From Lachnospiraceae bacterium (GTDB taxonomy: Bacteria; Bacillota; Clostridia; Lachnospirales; Lachnospiraceae), in contig JAJQCQ010000101.1 of the NCBI GenBank assembly GCA_021202635.1, positions 1 to 33,596 on the forward strand: a DNA stretch of 33,596 bases, read 5' to 3'. The translations under genes were made by a program, and so were the position numbers. Numbering within the stretch: position 1 is the stretch's first letter; every line of letters starts with the position of its first letter. The notes under the pieces were generated by a model, which worked only from the letters and a program-made list of their open reading frames with translations, was not told the DNA's origin and did not search any database. Shown piece after piece: positions 6,485 through 13,409 of the stretch.

Positions 6485-8098
6485 ATGAAAAAAGCGATGC
6501 TTTTCTACGTGGCTGAATATATTCGATTATCCAGGGAGGATGGTGATAAGGCAGAAAGCGACAGTATAGGGAATCAGAGGAAGCTAATTGCGGATTTTTT
6601 GAAAGGAAAAGATGAATTTGTTATATATGACGAATATGTCGATGACGGCTTTTCCGGCACGAATTTCCGCCGCCCGGCTTTTACCAGAATGATGGAAGAT
6701 ATTGAGTCTGGCAAAGTGAATTGTGTGGTCGTTAAGGATTTATCCAGATTTGGTCGGGATTACATAGATACTGGTAAGTATCTGGAGCGATATTTTCCAG
6801 ACAATGATGTGCGTTTCATTTCTATCACGGATAACATTGACAGCCTGAAGCAGGCGTATGATATGCTTCTTCCGATTAAGAACATTTTCAATGAACAGTA
6901 TGCCAGGGACATTTCCAGGAAGGTTCATTCGTCAATGAAGACCAAGCAGAGAGCGGGAGAGTTTATTGGTGCTTTTGCCTGTTACGGATACAAAAAATCT
7001 CCATCAGACAAGAATAAACTGATCGTTGATGAATACGCAGCAGAGGTGGTTCGCAAGGTTTTTTCACTGTATATTGGCGGATGTGGAAAAAACAGTATCG
7101 CCAAGACTCTTAATGCGGAAGGAATTATTTGTCCATCCGCCTATAAGAAGCGCAATGGTGAGAATTATCGGAATATGAACCGGCTGGAGAGTACAGAATA
7201 CTGGACCTATTCTACGATTAATCGTATGCTGCAGAATGAAATGTACATTGGAAATATGGTTCAGGGCACAAGGGCACAGCGCATGAGAGGCAAACAACGT
7301 ATGCTGGATAAGGATGAGTGGATTATTGTCAGAAACACACATGAAGCCATTATAGACGAGGATACATGGAAGAAGGCACAGAGCCTGCTCAAACGGCGGA
7401 CAAGGAATATTGATCTGAACCAGAATATGAGTATTTTTGCCGGATTTTTAAAATGTGGTGATTGCGGCAGAGCATTGGTAAAGAAGATTGATCCGCCGGG
7501 ACACGGAGATGGCATTATCCACTATTACTGTGGCACTTATGTGCGTTCGGGAAGACAATTCTGTTCCAGACATGCAATTCCTTATACGACTTTGGAAACA
7601 ATTATTCTGGAAGACTTGAGGACAATCATTCAGAGCATTGATAATCTTCGGGAGATCATAGAACAGAATAAGGCAGAGACTGCTGCAGGGGCCCGCTTGA
7701 CAGAAGCTGAAAAAATACGACTGTCTGCGGAACTGGAGCGTGTCAGAAAACTAAAAAAGTCTGTTTATGAAGATTACCGCGGGGAACTGATTTCCAGGGA
7801 AGAATATGTTACGTATCGGAAAGATTATCTGGAAAGGGAAGAACTTCTGACAAAACAACTGGAAACATTGGAAGCCAAACAAAAGGATCAGACCGATGAG
7901 GATGTTTTTAAGACTCCCTGGATCAGGCGTCTGCTGGAAATCAAGAGTATTGAAAAACTGGACAGAGATATTGTGGTAGAGATGATTGATGAAATCAGAG
8001 TTTTTGAAAATCACAAAATCAAAATCGTTTACAATTTTTCGAATGAACTGGAAAGCCTTTTTCAGACAGCGTATACGGAAGAAAAAAACGTAAGTTAG
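6485..8098 (+). CDS. Large serine recombinase (site-specific integrase)
   Basis: This enzyme cuts and rejoins DNA at short attachment sites to integrate or excise a mobile element. The 537-residue protein is complete. The resolvase domain is at residues 10-155 with catalytic Ser16 in YIRLSRED, then GFSGTNFRRP and the Arg-bearing KDLSRFGRD. A recombinase domain follows (about 160-300, with GYKKSP and NRMLQNEMYIGNMVQG). A zinc ribbon has CGDCGRAL near 325 and YYCGTYVRSGRQFCSRH about 25 residues later. A long charged coiled coil spans about 385-460. The ribosome site is GAAAGG. The stop lies about 100 bases from the point where amidase coding sequence begins, as expected for an integrase gene at the edge of its element. 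It appears fully functional and is the best candidate for having moved the island. Confidence 0.93.
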   Translation: MKKAMLFYVAEYIRLSREDGDKAESDSIGNQRKLIADFLKGKDEFVIYDEYVDDGFSGTNFRRPAFTRMMEDIESGKVNCVVVKDLSRFGRDYIDTGKYLERYFPDNDVRFISITDNIDSLKQAYDMLLPIKNIFNEQYARDISRKVHSSMKTKQRAGEFIGAFACYGYKKSPSDKNKLIVDEYAAEVVRKVFSLYIGGCGKNSIAKTLNAEGIICPSAYKKRNGENYRNMNRLESTEYWTYSTINRMLQNEMYIGNMVQGTRAQRMRGKQRMLDKDEWIIVRNTHEAIIDEDTWKKAQSLLKRRTRNIDLNQNMSIFAGFLKCGDCGRALVKKIDPPGHGDGIIHYYCGTYVRSGRQFCSRHAIPYTTLETIILEDLRTIIQSIDNLREIIEQNKAETAAGARLTEAEKIRLSAELERVRKLKKSVYEDYRGELISREEYVTYRKDYLEREELLTKQLETLEAKQKDQTDEDVFKTPWIRRLLEIKSIEKLDRDIVVEMIDEIRVFENHKIKIVYNFSNELESLFQTAYTEEKNVS

Positions 8099-8168
8099 TC
8101 TTGCGCTGACATTTTGCCGCAGAGGAAGCGTCAGACGGAACGTCTGTATGATATTGGTTTTGGGCAAT

Positions 8169-8203
8169 AAGAACAGCGAATTTGGCGCAAGTTACCACCG
8201 CTC
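8169..8203. other. Predicted right junction (attachment site) of the island
   Basis: Amidase homology begins at the CATGGAGGC codons at 8204; everything to the left, up to an in-frame stop at 8168-8170, is unrelated to the amidase. The normal residues before His-Gly-Gly are a beta strand ending in Asp-Ala-Gly, which are absent. The crossover site is therefore inferred within roughly 8190-8204. The matching left junction is not in the window. Confidence 0.6.
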
Positions 8204-8779
8204 CATGGAGGCGACGACCCGGGTATGATCGGCGAGAGCGGCGTCAGTGAAAAGGTGCTGAACCTGGTTTACGCCCAGAAGCTTGCCGCGCTTCTTGAAG
8301 CAGAAGGATATGGAGTCGTGATGACGCGCACGACCGAAGAGGGTCTGTATGACGCAGATGCGTCAAATAAAAAAGCGCAGGATATGCAGCGGCGTGTGGC
8401 AATCATTGAAGAGGAAGCGCCGGTTCTGACCGTGAGTATCCATCAGAACAGTTATCCGGAGGATTCTTCTGTCCGGGGACCGCAGGTGTTTTATTACGAA
8501 CAGTCAGTGGAAGGGGAAAAACTGGCCACGGCAATTCAGGACAGACTGAATGAGGAACTGGAGATTGAGCGGCCGCGTATACAGAAAGGAAATACGACTT
8601 ACTACATATTAAAAAGGTCGGTCAGCACAACGGTAATCGTGGAATGTGGTTTTCTGACAAATCCGGCAGAGGAAGTGCTGCTGCAGGAGGAGACCTATCA
8701 GGATCGGGTGGCGCAGGCGATCTGCGATGGGATCCTGGATTATCTGCGTTCGGCTCTTCTTTCAGAAAGGGCAGGGTAA
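8204..8779 (+). pseudogene. N-acetylmuramoyl-L-alanine amidase, 5' end removed by insertion
   Basis: Amidase_3 enzymes (CwlD/AmiC type) cut the amide bond between muramic acid and the stem peptide in cell-wall peptidoglycan. Here homology begins at HGGDDPGMIGESG, so the first zinc-binding His and the Glu of SEK are kept, followed by the third ligand in SIHQNS and the catalytic Glu in VECGFLTN. The strand before HGG, any signal peptide and the start codon are missing. The first ATG, 8225, would drop the first His. I therefore call it inactive, disrupted by the recombinase-bearing island. Base composition from here on is GC-richer than to the left, consistent with return to host chromosome. If the element excised precisely, an intact gene should be restored. 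Confidence 0.88.
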
Positions 8780-8793
8780 AAACCCTGCCCTTT
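8766..8793. terminator. Bidirectional hairpin between amidase remnant and S1-domain gene
   Basis: A perfect 12 bp stem, AAAGGGCAGGGT with ACCCTGCCCTTT, closes a four-A loop and includes the amidase stop codon. It lies between convergent genes and can serve both strands, although the T-run after it is only three bases. Confidence 0.75.
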
Positions 8794-8823
8794 CGTGCAG
8801 GTACACAGGCCTGACAGCTTGAA

Positions 8824-9948
8824 TCAAAGCTTAATATTCTTAAGCAATGACGCAAAGGATGTAGTCGCCGCTTCTGCTTTTGGCATTTTGTAGGTTTCTT
8901 CTTCGACTTCCTGTGCCGGTGCGTCTTCGAGTGCTTTCATGCTGAGGCTGATCTTGCCGTCTTTGATGGCGATGACTTTGACCTTGACCTTCTGGCCTTC
9001 TTTGAGTACCACGCCGGGATGCTTGATGCGCTGCTGGCTGATCTGTGAGACGTGGAGCAGGCCGCTCATGCCCTTGCCCAGGTTGATGAAAGCGCCGTAA
9101 TCTTTGATGGTCTCTACGGTGCCCTCGGTTACAAGGCCGATCTCTACGTTGGAAATGCGCTGTTTGCGCTCTTCCTGCTCTTTTTCACGGAGAATATCGC
9201 GGGCGGAGAGAACGAGCCGCTTGTTTTCCGGCTCGGCGGTGATGACACGGACTTCAATCTCGCGGCCAACGTATTCGTCGAGGTTCTCGACATAGGTGAG
9301 GGAAAGCTTGGAGGCTGGAATAAATCCGCGGATGCCTTCTACGTAGGCTGTTACGCCGCTCTTGACTGCTTCGCTGATCTTTACGGTGATGTTGGACTGG
9401 TCTTTCTCAAGCTGCTGCAGGCGTTCCCATCCGAGTACGGCAGCGGCTGCTTTCAGGGAGAGCTGGATGCGTCCCTGTGCGTTGTCGCGGCGGATGACGG
9501 TGGCGGAGATTTCCTGGCCGACTTCGAAATCGCGGAATGAGAAGCTGGGGTCATCGCTTGCGTCTTCCAGACGAACGACGCCGTCCGTGTAGATGCCGAG
9601 ATCGACGGTCAGCTCTTCGTCGGAAATGCCGATCACGGTGCCTTTGAGGATGTCTCCTTCGTGGATGGGCTTCATGGAGGCGGTGATGGCGTCATCGTAG
9701 TCCGCCATGGTCTCGGTCGGAGCTTCCGGTGCGGATGTCTCTGCGCTGGCGGCAGTGTCTTCTGTCGGTGCAGCAGTGGCTTCTGCTGCTTCGGCCGCGG
9801 CTTCTGCCGTTTCTGCCGCTTCGGTCGCGGCTTCTGCTGTTTCGGCTACGTCAGATGTGGCTCCTGCTGCCTCAGCTGCACCGGTGGGTTCCGTTTCTGA
9901 GACTGTCTCATTGGTTTCCTGTGCGATTACTCTTTCTTCTTCATTCAT
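8824..9948 (-). CDS. S1 RNA-binding domain protein (ribosomal protein S1-like)
   Basis: The 374-residue protein has an Ala/Glu/Thr-rich, probably disordered N-terminus (about 1-90) and three S1 OB-fold repeats: about 95-165 (GDILKGTVIGIS to IQLSLKA), 185-255 (VTAYVEGIRGFIPASKL to RLVLSARD) and 268-340 (GTVETIKDYGAFINLG to ISLSMKAL). The third repeat is the most canonical. Proteins of this kind bind mRNA and assist ribosome initiation or RNA turnover. Firmicute S1 homologues usually have four S1 repeats, so this is a short form with an added N-terminal tail. The start ATG is preceded by AGGAAAGGA. It is transcribed away from tsaC, and each has a promoter in the 190-base gap. Whether it is the only S1 protein of the cell cannot be judged here. 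Confidence 0.88.
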   Translation of the reverse strand: MNEEERVIAQETNETVSETEPTGAAEAAGATSDVAETAEAATEAAETAEAAAEAAEATAAPTEDTAASAETSAPEAPTETMADYDDAITASMKPIHEGDILKGTVIGISDEELTVDLGIYTDGVVRLEDASDDPSFSFRDFEVGQEISATVIRRDNAQGRIQLSLKAAAAVLGWERLQQLEKDQSNITVKISEAVKSGVTAYVEGIRGFIPASKLSLTYVENLDEYVGREIEVRVITAEPENKRLVLSARDILREKEQEERKQRISNVEIGLVTEGTVETIKDYGAFINLGKGMSGLLHVSQISQQRIKHPGVVLKEGQKVKVKVIAIKDGKISLSMKALEDAPAQEVEEETYKMPKAEAATTSFASLLKNIKL

Positions 9949-10006
9949 GGCTTTACGTCCTTTCCTTACGTGTGTGCACGGCTCTGCCGGGCACCTGATA
10001 TTTCCT

Positions 10007-10035
10007 ATTCTAACACAGGTTTTTCGTTTTGAACA
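10007..10035 (-). promoter_or_regulatory. Predicted promoter of the S1-domain gene
   Basis: Read on the minus strand: TGTTCA (-35), 17-base spacer, TAGAAT (-10). The leader of about 60 bases contains a GC-rich hairpin (near 9973-9994, GTGC/GCAC with an inner CGGC/GCCG), a possible site for autoregulation, as seen for S1 genes generally. Confidence 0.5.
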
Positions 10036-10087
10036 CTGAAAAAAGGCGGGTTTTACAAATAATTTTCACCATTTCGTATAAAAAGAG

Positions 10088-10116
10088 TTTCAAAAAATGG
10101 CTTATAGTGATATACT
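10088..10116 (+). promoter_or_regulatory. Predicted promoter of tsaC
   Basis: TTTCAA (-35), exactly 17 bases, then TATACT (-10). It lies over the first codons of the longer ORF version of tsaC, which argues for the downstream ATG at 10139 as the real start. Confidence 0.6.
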
Positions 10117-10138
10117 GTTTGAAAGAAGGAGACAGAAG

Positions 10139-11185
10139 ATGATTACAGTTTTGGAAGATATGCGTGACGGCGTCTGTGAGGACGGAATCTGCCGCGCTGG
10201 TGAGGTTTTGCGCCGGGGCGGTCTGGTGGCGTTTCCGACGGAGACGGTATATGGACTGGGCGCGGATGCGCTGGATGCGGGGGCTTCGGCGAAGATTTAT
10301 CAGGCGAAGGGACGGCCGTCGGACAATCCGCTGATTGTACATATTGCCGACTGGGAAGCAATAGAAAGGATTACGGTGGACCGCCCTGCGCAGGCGAAGC
10401 TTCTCTCTGATGCGTTTTGGCCGGGGCCGCTGACGATGATTTTGAGAAAGTCTGCCGCGGTGCCTTACGCGACGACTGGCGGCCTGGATACGGTGGCGGT
10501 GCGTATGCCGGACAACCCGATTGCGCTTGCGCTGATCCGGGCGGGAGGCGGATACATTGCCGCTCCGAGCGCGAATACCTCCGGCAGGCCGAGTCCGACG
10601 ATGGCGCAGCATGTGGCAGAGGATATGGATGGTGTGATTGATATGATTATTGACGGCGGCCCGGTTTCGATCGGACTGGAGTCTACGATCCTTGATCTGA
10701 CGGAGGAGACGCCGACGATCCTGCGCCCGGGGTTTATCAGTCAGGAGATGCTGCGGGAGGTGATCGGTCCGGTAGAGATGGATCGGGGACTGCTCGCGGC
10801 GGATTCTTCCGTTCGGCCGAAGGCGCCGGGGATGAAGTACCGCCATTATGCGCCGAGGGCGCCGCTTTTTATTGTGGAGGGCGACCGGGAGAAGGTGCAG
10901 GAGAAGATCAATGCTCTGACGACTTTGGAGCGCGAGAGCGGGCGGATGCCCGGCGTGATCGCGACGGATGAGACGTCCGGCAGCTATGCGCATGCGATTG
11001 TGGAGTCGATCGGTTCCCGCGCGGACGAGCGTTCAATCGCAAGGCATCTATATGCGATCCTGCGGGAGTTTGACCGGCTGGAGGTGTCGGTGATTTATTC
11101 GGAATCATTCGAGACGCCGCAGATGGGACCGGCGATTATGAACCGCCTGATGAAAGCAGCAGGCCACCAGGTGATATGTGTATAA
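10139..11185 (+). CDS. tsaC: L-threonylcarbamoyladenylate synthase, Sua5 type
   Basis: The enzyme joins threonine, bicarbonate and ATP to make threonylcarbamoyl-AMP, the donor for the t6A37 modification of ANN-reading tRNAs. The 348-residue protein has the YrdC fold at residues about 15-205, with FPTETVYGLG, KGRPSDNPL and the SAN nucleotide motif near 143, and a C-terminal Sua5 domain about 235-348, joined by the linker APGMKYRHYAP that closes over the active site. I chose ATG 10139 because AAGGAG precedes it and the promoter lies upstream of it. It is first in a tsaC - phosphatase-like - rpiB run that resembles the Bacillus subtilis ywlC-ywlE-ywlF order. The stop codon lies in a copy of the GTAACAGTTCAGAACAGC repeat end. 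Confidence 0.95.
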   Translation: MITVLEDMRDGVCEDGICRAGEVLRRGGLVAFPTETVYGLGADALDAGASAKIYQAKGRPSDNPLIVHIADWEAIERITVDRPAQAKLLSDAFWPGPLTMILRKSAAVPYATTGGLDTVAVRMPDNPIALALIRAGGGYIAAPSANTSGRPSPTMAQHVAEDMDGVIDMIIDGGPVSIGLESTILDLTEETPTILRPGFISQEMLREVIGPVEMDRGLLAADSSVRPKAPGMKYRHYAPRAPLFIVEGDREKVQEKINALTTLERESGRMPGVIATDETSGSYAHAIVESIGSRADERSIARHLYAILREFDRLEVSVIYSESFETPQMGPAIMNRLMKAAGHQVICV

Positions 11186-11217
11186 CAGTTCAGAACAGCA
11201 GCAAAATGAAAAGACAG
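11182..11217. repeat. Solo end of the 227 bp inverted-repeat element
   Basis: ATAACAGTTCAGAACAGCA followed by AAAATGAAAAGACAG matches the inner and outer parts of the right end of the 12303-12529 element in reverse complement. The tsaC stop codon is the TAA inside the repeat, so the element contributed the current end of the gene. Confidence 0.6.
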
Positions 11218-11249
11218 GTGCTAAGATGCGCAGGCAGGAGGTGAATACA

Positions 11250-11717
11250 GTGAAGAAATACGATCGGCTGATCTTTGTGAGCACGGGAGATACTTCGGTC
11301 GGTCCGATGGCGGAGGCGATCATGCAGAGTAAGTATCTGCTGGATGAGCTGGATGTGACATCGAAGGGTCTGGTCGTGTTGTTTCCGGAGCCGATTAATC
11401 CAAAGGCGGAGGCGGTGCTGGTGAGCAATGGACTGACAATGAAGCATCACATGAGTGATCCGCTGGTTCGGGAGGATTTTGACGACCGAACGCTGATTCT
11501 GACGTTTGATGATGAGGTTCGGGATAAAACGCTGGAAACCTTCCGGCCGGAACGGGAAGACCTGGTGCAGGTGCTTTTCCGGTTTGTGGACTGGCCGGAG
11601 AGCCTGCCGAATCCTTATGGAGGCACACTTGCGGATTATGGGCAGTGTTTTGAAATACTGCAATATATGATCAAAAAATTAGTCATACAATTAAATGAGG
11701 AGGAATTATTATGTTAG
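11250..11717 (+). CDS. Degenerate low-molecular-weight phosphatase (YwlE position), probably catalytically dead
   Basis: The 155-residue protein has the low-molecular-weight tyrosine/arginine phosphatase fold and lies in the slot that ywlE (protein-arginine phosphatase) fills in Bacillus. The P-loop, normally VCxGNxCRSPMAE, reads VSTGDTSVGPMAEA: the nucleophilic Cys is Ser11 and the phosphate-binding Arg is Val17. The general-acid Asp of the DPYGG motif is Asn (NPYGGTLADYGQ, near residue 130). All three catalytic residues are thus changed while the fold and reading frame are intact. The start is GTG 11250, after a perfect AGGAGGTG; the open frame further upstream is repeat-derived. It overlaps rpiB by seven bases. 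I infer a regulatory or phospho-binding role rather than decay, since the frame is clean. Confidence 0.8.
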   Translation: MKKYDRLIFVSTGDTSVGPMAEAIMQSKYLLDELDVTSKGLVVLFPEPINPKAEAVLVSNGLTMKHHMSDPLVREDFDDRTLILTFDDEVRDKTLETFRPEREDLVQVLFRFVDWPESLPNPYGGTLADYGQCFEILQYMIKKLVIQLNEEELLC

Positions 11718-12142
11718 CAATCGGATGTGATCAGGCGGGATACGAGTTGAAGCAGGAGATTCTGAAATATCTGGAGGAGAAGGGGATTGCGTATAAGGAC
11801 TGCGGTACGTATTCGGCGGACGCGGTAGATTATCCTGTCTACGCAAAGGCTGTGGTGAAGGAGATTCTTTCGGGTGATGCTGAGAAGGGAATCCTGATTT
11901 GCGGGACAGGTATTGGTATGTCGATGACAGCGAACCGTTATAAGGGCATCCGCGCGGCGCTTTGCGGCGACTGCTTCAGCGCGGAGGCGACGCGTCTGCA
12001 CAATGACGCAAATGTTCTGTGCATGGGGGCGCGTGTGACGGGGCCGGGACTGGCGGTAAAGATTACGGAGACGTTCCTGAATACGCCGTTTTCCGGTGCG
12101 GAGCGGCATGCGCGCCGGGTAAAGATGATTGATGAGATATAA
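11711..12142 (+). CDS. rpiB: Ribose-5-phosphate isomerase B
   Basis: RpiB interconverts ribose 5-phosphate and ribulose 5-phosphate in the pentose phosphate pathway; close relatives act on allose or galactose phosphates. The 143-residue protein has the catalytic Cys64 in ILICGTGIGMSMTANR, YPVYA near 41-45, and the phosphate-binding RLHNDAN near 97. The N-terminal motif, usually GxDHAG or GCDH, is GCDQAGYELK, so the conserved His is Gln here. The ribosome site GAGGAGGAAT is strong, and the start overlaps the phosphatase-like gene, implying coupling. A bulged hairpin followed by T-rich sequence ends the transcript. Confidence in family is high; the effect of the His to Gln change is unknown. 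Confidence 0.92.
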   Translation: MLAIGCDQAGYELKQEILKYLEEKGIAYKDCGTYSADAVDYPVYAKAVVKEILSGDAEKGILICGTGIGMSMTANRYKGIRAALCGDCFSAEATRLHNDANVLCMGARVTGPGLAVKITETFLNTPFSGAERHARRVKMIDEI

Positions 12143-12173
12143 GGAAGAAAGGACATTCTCCGGCAGGTGGGGA

Positions 12174-12213
12174 GAAAAGCCCTATCGCAAAGCGATTTTA
12201 AATGGGCTTTTTT
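12174..12213 (+). terminator. rpiB terminator; bulged hairpin element, copy 2
   Basis: AAAAGCCC, t, ATCGC-aaa-GCGAT, side bulge TTTAAAT, GGGCTTTT and a run of T. It has the same layout as 4052-4089 with different stem sequence. Here the T-run makes it a plausible rho-independent terminator. Directly after it, GTAACTGT and ACAGTTAC (12217-12243) form a further small inverted pair related to the repeat ends. Confidence 0.7.
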
Positions 12214-12302
12214 CTCGTAACTGTGAAGGTACTGAACAGTTACAGAAATTTTAAGAGAAAACACAGAAATTCGTGTCCGGTGTATGGTAAGATAAGAAAA
12301 AT

Positions 12303-12529
12303 GTAACTATTCAGAACAGCAGGCCACAGACCGCCTTCTTCGAAGGCTATATGCCGCTTACGCGTCATATGTCTGAGGCTTGATGGGCGTCTACGTTTCA
12401 CTTCGGTCGGCGCTAAACGATCGTCCACTGGACGATCAGCGCCCGCCCATCCCGAAATGAAAATACAGCCCTTAGCAGGTAAACCTGCACAGTCTGTCTT
12501 TTCATTTCGATGCTGTTCTGAACTGTTAC
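12303..12529. mobile_element. 227 bp MITE-like element with 19 bp terminal inverted repeats
   Basis: The left end GTAACTATTCAGAACAGCA and the right end, reverse complement GTAACAGTTCAGAACAGCA, match at 17 of 19 positions. The interior is strongly folded: GGCGCT-aaac-GATCGTCC with GGACGATC-AGCGCC (near 12407-12443), GATGGGCG with CGCCCATC, and CGAAATGAAAA with TTTTCATTTCG. No ORF is convincing. It fills most of the rpiB-upp gap. Solo ends lie at 11182, 18673 and 19722. It could be a miniature transposable element or a structured RNA-encoding repeat. Confidence 0.65.
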
Positions 12530-12596
12530 AGAAAAATGCTGTGATTCTGGCGTTGTGCGATGGAAGCGCCGCCTGGAAAAGGAGAAGGAGGAACAG

Positions 12597-13224
12597 ATGC
12601 AGAAGATTGTCATAATGGACCACCCGGTGATTCAGCACAAGATTGGTATTATCCGGAGAAAGGAGACCGGTTCCAGGGATTTTCGGGCGATGATCGGGGA
12701 GATCGCGATGTACATGTGCTATGAGGCGACACGTGATCTGAAGCTGCAGGATGTGGAGATTGAGACACCGATCACGAAGACGACGGTGAAGGAGTTAAGC
12801 GGCAAGAAGCTGGCAGTGGTTCCGATTCTCCGCGCGGGTCTTGGCATGGTAGACGGCATGCTGGCGATGATGCCGACAGCGAAGGTGGGGCACATCGGAC
12901 TTTACCGTGACCCGGAGACGCTGCGGCCGGTCGAGTATTACTGTAAGCTTCCTGCGGACTGTGCTCAGAGAGATTTTTGTGGTGGACCCGATGCTTGCCA
13001 CGGGCGGTTCAGCTGTTGCCGCGATTCAGATGTTGAAGGATAAGGGATGTAAGAATATCCGGTTTATGTGTATTATCGCGGCGCCGGATGGGATTGAGGC
13101 AATGAAAAAGGCGCATCCGGATGTAGATATGTATATCGGCGCGCTGGATGACCATCTGAATGAGCACGGCTATATTGTGCCTGGTCTGGGGGACGCAGGC
13201 GACCGCATTTTCGGGACGAAGTGA
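12597..13224 (+). pseudogene. upp: Uracil phosphoribosyltransferase, frameshifted
   Basis: Upp salvages uracil by joining it to PRPP to make UMP. The first frame gives residues 1-125 ([17 protein letters not shown] start, [26 protein letters not shown]) and then runs off into junk. A second frame supplies the rest: [16 protein letters not shown] (PRPP loop), then AAPDGIEAM and [13 protein letters not shown] at the C-terminus. The break is in an (AG)3 tract at 12967-12972. Adding one AG restores a 209-residue protein aligned throughout, so the change is a two-base slippage deletion. If real, uracil salvage is lost and resistance to 5-fluorouracil is expected; otherwise it is a sequencing error. 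The start follows AAGGAGGAACAG. The 227 bp element sits just upstream. Confidence 0.88.
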
Positions 13225-13259
13225 CGCGGACAGGAGTTTATAAGTACTTGTAATGACTT

Positions 13260-13320
13260 GTTACTGGTCACACCTGTAGTAATTATGATAACGTAAATCA
13301 GTCAAAGCGTGACCTGTAAC
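13260..13320. repeat. GTTAC...GTAAC palindromic repeat, copy A
   Basis: GTTACTGGTCACACCTG at the left end and GCGTGACCTGTAAC at the right form a near-perfect outer stem around a variable centre. It lies between upp and the surface-protein gene. Related copies lie at 21791-21848 and 26103-26159. Confidence 0.6.
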
Positions 13321-13409
13321 AATGATTTTGTATATTGGAAGGCTGTTTGCACATCCCGCAATCCGGCAGGAGGATGGGGAGCAAACGGTGGCTGCATGGA
13401 AGGAAAATT

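Noticed and set aside
9052-10039. Several plus-strand frames (162, 110 and 89 codons) opposite the S1-domain gene
   Set aside because: Low-complexity shadows produced by the Ala/Glu-rich coding repeats of the real gene.
10010-10993. 327-codon open frame on the minus strand opposite tsaC
   Set aside because: Arg/His/Pro-rich shadow of a GC-rich gene; no ribosome site or family; tsaC on the plus strand is certain.
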